DNA from: Prostheceraeus crozeri
Taxonomy: Eukaryota; Platyhelminthes; Polycladida; Euryleptidae
Reading direction: 5' to 3'
Length of the DNA: 64,000 nt
Assembly (NCBI GenBank): GCA_907163375.1
Contig: CAJQUW010007080.1
Span: 89,966 to 153,965, forward strand
A program made the position numbers and the translations under genes. Below, one piece after another: positions 58,888-64,000 of this stretch. The notes below the pieces were generated by a model. It was not told where the DNA came from. It did not search any database and saw only the letters and a list, made by a program, of their open reading frames with translations. Numbering within the stretch: position 1 is the first letter of the stretch; each line of letters begins with the position of its first letter.

Positions 58888-59839
58888 AGATTAGTCGACG
58901 CAATTGTAAACTTAACAAATGTATGTGAGAAGTCACAACATTCCGTGGATCAGAATACCAAAGAAATGAAAAAGTGACGAAAAGAATACGTATCGACTCC
59001 AGCCCCTACGGAACCTCTACGCCCGGTGGTAAGTTGATATTGATCATTTCAATGATATATGCAATCATACACTTGTTGCCCCAAAACATTCGAAAATGCA
59101 TACAACCAGTGAAGACAGTCATAACCAGTATTTGAAGACATTATTTGTTAGATTCTCTTGATAGGAAAATTACTTTTAAGATTTAAACCCACGGCATTTC
59201 ATGGATAATTTATGTTAACTTAATGAACATACTCACTACATTAAATATTTGTGTTATACGAATGAAATTAAACGTTATGCTCTTACTTTCAGATCTACAA
59301 ACAAGGCGATACAAACATCAACCTAACAAGAATAACTGGTAATCGACCCTCAAAATTTGCTTTGAACGTTGCCAAAAAACTGATCAATGAGGATGAACTG
59401 ATGGAAGGGCTCCTGAGTCCCCAAAAAGAAAAACGGGCAAGACCATCCTTGTCACCAGTACGAGCCAACTTACTTAAAGGTATTTTCCCCAGAATTGATA
59501 AACATCATAGAAACGTTAGGTTTAAAGAATGGGGTATTCAACAGTCTGATTTCTTGTACTAATGTATTAAGATTCTCCTATTTGATCAATTTATTTGTTC
59601 AGAGGTCGAAGGTATACTCACTGATCTCTTCTGTAGCTCACATTTCTAAACAAAATAAATTCAAATAATTACAATTCGTCATTCATGATAAATAAAAAGT
59701 TTAACAACGGCGCTAGCTATTAACTTAAGTACTTTGCTTATAAATCAATGATCTCGTAGTTGGCCAGACGTAACATATTGAGCCCAGGCGCTTCGGAGAA
59801 CTTCGCTTCATTCTATCATCCTTTATTTACGAGTAACAT

Positions 59840-59882
59840 ACCAAATTGCAATTTCAAAGACAATGTCTTCTTCGTCAGTGGT
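59840..59882 (-). ncRNA. Type I hammerhead ribozyme candidate, minus strand
   Basis: Exact reverse complement of the motif at 59986-60028, in the other arm of the short inverted repeat. Confidence 0.6.
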
Positions 59883-59985
59883 TTAAATATAAAAGCACAC
59901 GCATGCACACGTACGTATAAACAACAACACGGATTACCACGTATATATAAAAGCACACGTATTTATCGTGTGCTTTTATATTTAA

Positions 59986-60028
59986 ACCACTGACGAAGAA
60001 GACATTGTCTTTGAAATTGCAATTTGGT
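59986..60028 (+). ncRNA. Type I hammerhead ribozyme candidate, plus strand
   Basis: ACCA (59986-59989), CTGACGA (59990-59996; position 7 may be any base), helix II AAGAC-ATT-GTCTT with a bulged G, GAAA (60013-60016), helix III A-T/T-A closed by TGCA, site ATT ending at 60024, then TGGT. ACCA pairs with TGGT as helix I. All core positions fit. Cleavage would fall after 60024. Confidence 0.6.
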
Positions 60029-60859
60029 ATGTTACTCGTAAATAAAGGATGATAGAATGAAGCGAAGTTGGCCAGACGTATCTCTCGAATTGATTTTTTA
60101 TTGGACGTAGGAAAAATAAATCAAATGTGACTTTGGACAGGGGATACGGCCTCCATCGCCTTCTCATGGTTGATCTTATTTGTAGTCGCGTATCAGTGTG
60201 AAGCTTTATAAGTGATTGATATTAAAGAATTATGTTCCATGTCGAATGTGAGGTGATTGAAATGAGAAGACAAGTTGTTTGGAAATTCGTGTTTTTTATT
60301 GATCGTGGGATGAAGCTGAGTGATTGCTTTTGATTATGTAAATGTTGAATCTCGAGTGTTTTTGTTAGTTCAGTATGAATCCGACGATAAATTTGTGATC
60401 AGTTTTACCGAGCTAGAATCATTGCAGGAGCTACTTATGTACATGCAGTTACCTTATAACAACAAATCTGTCGGTACAGGAAAACTTCAGTTGAGCGCAA
60501 ATATTACAACTGCATTCGACTCCACTTACTTGTATGATTAAAGTATTGAGAAGATTGATTGCCGGACTCATTGACGATTAAAAATAAGAAATCATATTTT
60601 CGTATAGCTTTTGATTTTTTCACTGCTTCTCTGCTCGTCCTGACACATGCCAGAAAAAAAATGTTGTATTCCATGTAGTGATGTCTTCAAGTCATGGGGT
60701 TGTGATGTGTTTCATAAAACGATTATATATCTTTTAATTTCAGAGACTGTTTCCGCCAAATACGGTGAAGGCAATGAAAACTGGACGAAAGCGAGAGGAG
60801 CAGTAAACGAACACAGGTTGGATTTAAAACGAAAGAAAAAGTCGCAGACGAAATCATAA

Positions 60860-62329
60860 AGTGAGACATAGACCTTAAACCGACTGTGGACGTTTGCTTT
60901 TGTAGAACATTTCAAGTATAGTATAAGCTTACATTTATTAATTAAATACATTTAACCCTCTAAATACTATCGGCCTCTGAACCCTATCGATAAAATGTAG
61001 TACAAAGACTTTCATATCAGTAATAATCTGAAATGTCTCTCGGTCAATCTACTCGTATATATATACCGATTTCAGTGAAAATCTATATGTAGCTTACAGC
61101 TACAAATTCAGGAAATAAGACTATCAAAGACATGAAAAACTTTGAATTATCTAAATTCAACTTTTTTACAGGTACTGAGAGCCCTGTCGGTCTTTGGAGG
61201 GTTAAAATACGCGTAACATGTGGATTTTTTTAGATATTCTCTGTTAGGCCTACGATTTTTGAACTGGTTTATGTGTAGCATAAGCTAATTTTTGTATCAA
61301 AGTTGTATAATATATTCTTATGTATATTAACATTTTTTTCTCCGTAATTCTTTGGTAAAGAATTGATATATTCTATTCAGAATCAGGATGAATCCTGCTA
61401 TATGCAATTGATTAACTTTGATGAGCATTAAGCATCATAAAGATTCAGGAGGCGCTCATTAATCGAAAGTAAGAATGTAATTTTAAAAATTTGAAAGTCT
61501 TAGTGAATCTGACTGCAATCTACAAAACCAGTCTGTATCTGTAAGCATAGATAGTTAATCAGACTTATTCCGTTTGTCTCCATCGAAAATCAGACTGGTT
61601 CATTTTAAAAACTAGTAATATCAGACTGAATCTTAAGTAAAACAGATCATTTCTTGCAACGTTCTTGCAAGAAACGCTTCAAGAAATCACAATGTAATCT
61701 TGCTGATTCAGAAAAGATTTAAACAGAGGCAATTATATGGGTAGTGTGTCAGCATTGAAGTGCGCGTTTTTTAGATTCCCCTCTTACGTTAGAGCACTCA
61801 GAGTATCTGACACAGATCTAGGTATATGAACAGTTAGAGCAATAGAGAGAGAGAGTGCAATAAGATGTGATTGATGACATGTGACCACCGAGAAGGGCTG
61901 CTGATCCATTTCGGTCGGTTACCGCTGTTTTACGCTAATATCAACTTCTTTTGTAGACATCACAAAGAATGCACAGAAGCATGACAGACAACACCATGAT
62001 ATCCTCGTTTATCCCAGTTCATGCGCAATGTCTGAAGATATTACATGTAGAAGAGGCAAACAAGATCATAAATTCGTTTAGCCCTAGATGTACAGTAAAG
62101 CAAGTTTTGAGCTCGACCCCATGTTGTTGGTGAAGGTTTATTATATGAGAATCTTGCCTCCAACATATATAGCACGATTTTAATATTGTCAAACTTCTCA
62201 TTCATTTATGTTGAGAATTTCCGCTTGTTAATGAATTGCAGTTGGATCTAGTACGCTCTGAAACCGTATGTATAGGATTGTTTAACGATTTGATGGGCGA
62301 AAACATTGGTCCAAATTTACGGAGCAAAG
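60860..62329. other. No gene seen
   Basis: AT-rich sequence downstream of the BEN-like gene. AATTAAATA near 60940 could serve as a poly(A) region. GATTCAG/CTGAATC words are frequent at 61370-61720 and also at 55600-55900, without a clear repeat unit. Confidence 0.55.
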
Positions 62330-62363
62330 AAGACTGTCCGAGATATGGAAGGGATTACCATGT

Positions 62364-62560
62364 GAACTTCAATATGAAGATGACATTCTTCTTATGGCAG
62401 ACTCGGAGGAAGATCTTCAAGCGAAATTGCTGTGTTGGGAAAGAAGTCTTGTAAAAGTTTGAAGATGAATGCTACAAAGTCAAAGATCATGGCAAGCTGT
62501 TGTAAAGACACGATAGAAAAGAAGTACCAGACAGCAAAATGGCCATGAGTGAAATGCTGC
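62364..62560 (+). pseudogene. LINE reverse transcriptase fragment
   Basis: ELQYEDDILLMADSEEDLQ then LLCWERSL corresponds to the catalytic YADD block of RTE/jockey-like LINE RTs (here YEDD). After a slip, MNATKSKIMA matches the following N..K.K.M segment. About 65 codons only; 5' and 3' parts not recognised. Confidence 0.75.
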
Positions 62561-62793
62561 AAAGGTGTGTGAGTAGGATTATTAGTATTTTAAGATCAAC
62601 TGTCAACAATTGTCAGATAAGCTCGTTTAATGTGATATTCCTTAGGTGACTTTTGTCCTTTTCATGTTGTTTACAAGGTAAAATGAATAAAAATAAATTG
62701 CAGCTTACTTGAGTGACTTAAACTGTTAATGAAAATTCTAAAAAACAAGAAAAATATCAATAAATGTCAATTTTTCTTTTCATTAACTCGACT

Positions 62794-63086
62794 TCTGCTT
62801 CAACTACAATTTTCATCGTATTATCGTATTTATCATTGTAATTATTTATTTAATTTCAAATTATTTGTTTATTTATTGTATAAGTTTCCTTTAGACTGAG
62901 TATTTTCGCTATTTATATTTACTATACTGTTTGATCTCTATGATTTGACTGGGATGATGATGAGCGGAGGTGAATGATGTTCAATTGTGTGTCGGCGCTG
63001 TCTATCGGTCATGCGTTGTTCATTATTCAAGCGTCAGATCACGGTAATGCATGTTTTCTCTGCTTCAACTACAATTTTCATCGTAT
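62794..63086 (+). repeat. 28 bp exact direct repeat
   Basis: 62794-62821 and 63059-63086 are identical (CTGCTTCAACTACAATTTTC within), 265 bp apart. May mark a small duplication. Confidence 0.8.
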
Positions 63087-64000
63087 ATCTTATTTTCTGT
63101 TAACATTTAGATTTAGTGTCTGTACGTGATAGATGTGCAGGGCTCCACTCGAACAGGTCTGAGCGTTCAGGAATCATGGGACGAAACGCGAATCCTGGTC
63201 GAGCTCCTGTTGATGAACTCATTACTTTCAAGTTATTTAATCATTTTAAGCATCATATTCTTTCTTCATTCTTAGACACGTTTTGCAGAACTTTTAAATG
63301 ATTCTTAGCATCTGTAGAGAACGAAACACGCGTCCTTGTCAGAATTTCATCACTTTATCCTCATCTTAATCTCGCCTTAGTCCGCAGATGACAGGTCTGG
63401 TATCAATTTTCAAATAGAATGCATGTAGAATAGAATTGAAAAGTGTTTATATTGCTTTGAATGAAAATCATAGTTATGACAATGTACTGCAGACAGAAGA
63501 AAGGGTTGTTATGGGAAAACTAAAGACCATTCGACCGTCAACGTTAGAACAAATTTGACCAAATTGAAAAAGTATTCACCACACGTTGTAGTATAGCTGT
63601 AGAACTCGTAATCAATGAACCTTCAAGTAAGCAATTTGTAATACTTCGTGAAATTTCCTTTTGATTTATTCACTGGCATTTATCATCTTCATTTTAGTAT
63701 ATTGCCTTTGGCTTATAGATTGACTGCACTTTAAAGTCTAGTCCACTCTTGTGTTGTATTGAAATTGGCATGTTTTCATGCCATTGCTACTGCTGTGTTG
63801 TCTGGCATGCTGTTCATGGATGGCAATCATCACAGATGTAGGCAGCAGGATGACTAAATGATGTATAGATGCTTAACTATGCTCAGATGCGAAATGAAGT
63901 ATAAGTTCAAGATACTTGTGAAATTGTGGACTGCTACGTCTGATAATTGACAACGATCATGAAGGCGTTTATGTAGTTCCTCATTTTTTATGTCGCTTGC
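63087..64000. other. No gene seen
   Basis: Unique sequence. The ORF at 63116-63301 is unassigned; no element ends or RNAs noted. Confidence 0.6.

Larger units (their letters stand above)
59758..60080. mobile_element. Short retroposon-like inverted repeat with hammerheads
   Basis: Perfect 101 bp arms at 59801-59901 and 59967-60067 enclose a 65 bp spacer. AGTTGGCCAGACGTA stands at both 59758-59772 and 60066-60080, like a 15 bp target duplication. It lies in intron 2 of the BEN-like gene. Each arm contains a hammerhead-like motif. Confidence 0.75.
58888..60859 (+). pseudogene. BEN-domain-like gene, three exons, one premature TGA
   Basis: Exons joined in phase: 58888-59028 (acceptor GTTTCAG, donor GTAAGT), 59293-59479 (acceptor CTTTCAG, donor GTATTT) and 60744-60859 (acceptor AATTTCAG, stop TAA). 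Exon 1 is polar and helical (DAIVNLTNVCEKSQHSV), with TGA at 58975-58977. Exon 2 has NRPSKFALNVAKKLINEDEL, then RPSLSPVRANLLK. Exon 3 continues with ETVSAKYGEGNENWTKARGA and a basic tail (LKRKKKSQTKS). This resembles a BEN domain, a DNA/chromatin-binding fold of transcription regulators. The consistent phases argue for a real spliced gene. The TGA makes this allele broken, or exon 1 is mis-assigned. Upstream exons not found. Confidence 0.55.

Noticed and set aside
63165..63215. Hammerhead-like GACGAAACGCG near 63182
   Set aside because: No CUGAUGA box at the needed place; only a chance CAGGA/TCCTG pairing.
1..64000. CRISPR arrays, riboswitches, bacterial operons
   Set aside because: Nothing of the kind; the window is plainly eukaryotic.

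Overview
This window is eukaryotic: spliceable exons, retrotransposons, DNA transposons and tRNA-derived SINEs in an AT-rich sequence with no prokaryotic-style operons. The element mix (Penelope-like, piggyBac, hAT, Tc1-like, jockey-type LINE and a RAG1-like element) and the frequent TAGGCCTA words suggest a marine invertebrate, perhaps an echinoderm or relative. The taxon is an inference and not proven.

The dominant structure is a giant imperfect palindrome. Positions 1-29441 are repeated in reverse complement at 31192-52909, around a 1.75 kb spacer (29442-31191) holding the reverse transcriptase of a Penelope-like element (PLE). The left arm already matches at base 1, so the outer end is outside the window. 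The arms differ by roughly 2-6 % in stretches I compared by eye and by several large indels. Left-only insertions are a piggyBac (5900-8970; intact TTAA empty site in the right arm) and a two-ORF LINE (21802-25787; ATGTA target duplication, empty site at 34267-34271). Right-only pieces are a 4 kb RAG1-like transposon (38121-42086) and an 804 bp THAP-containing unit (50110-50913). Either the inverted duplication is old, or two haplotypes were joined head to head in assembly; the sequence alone cannot decide.

The most interesting element is 38121-42086. Its long terminal inverted repeats begin with a heptamer-like CACGGTG, and it encodes, across one small intron, a protein with a RAG1 N-terminal-type cysteine region followed by a RAG1/Transib-like DDE core. 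It resembles the N-RAG-TP class described in the sea slug Aplysia. This copy is broken by one in-frame TGA and one frameshift.

Both arms also share relics: a composite tRNA SINE, a TIR element with CCCAAG clusters, two hAT relics, a Tc1-like relic, a piggyBac relic, a LINE 3' fragment, hammerhead-ribozyme-like motifs, and a GC-rich 16-mer spaced about 160-190 bp apart.

Beyond the palindrome (52910-64000) lie a PLE endonuclease fragment, a tRNA-like SINE, a piggyBac fragment, a three-exon BEN-domain-like gene or pseudogene whose second intron holds a 101 bp inverted repeat with a canonical-looking hammerhead in each arm, and a LINE RT fragment. Few host genes are visible; most ORFs in the window are chance or relic frames.
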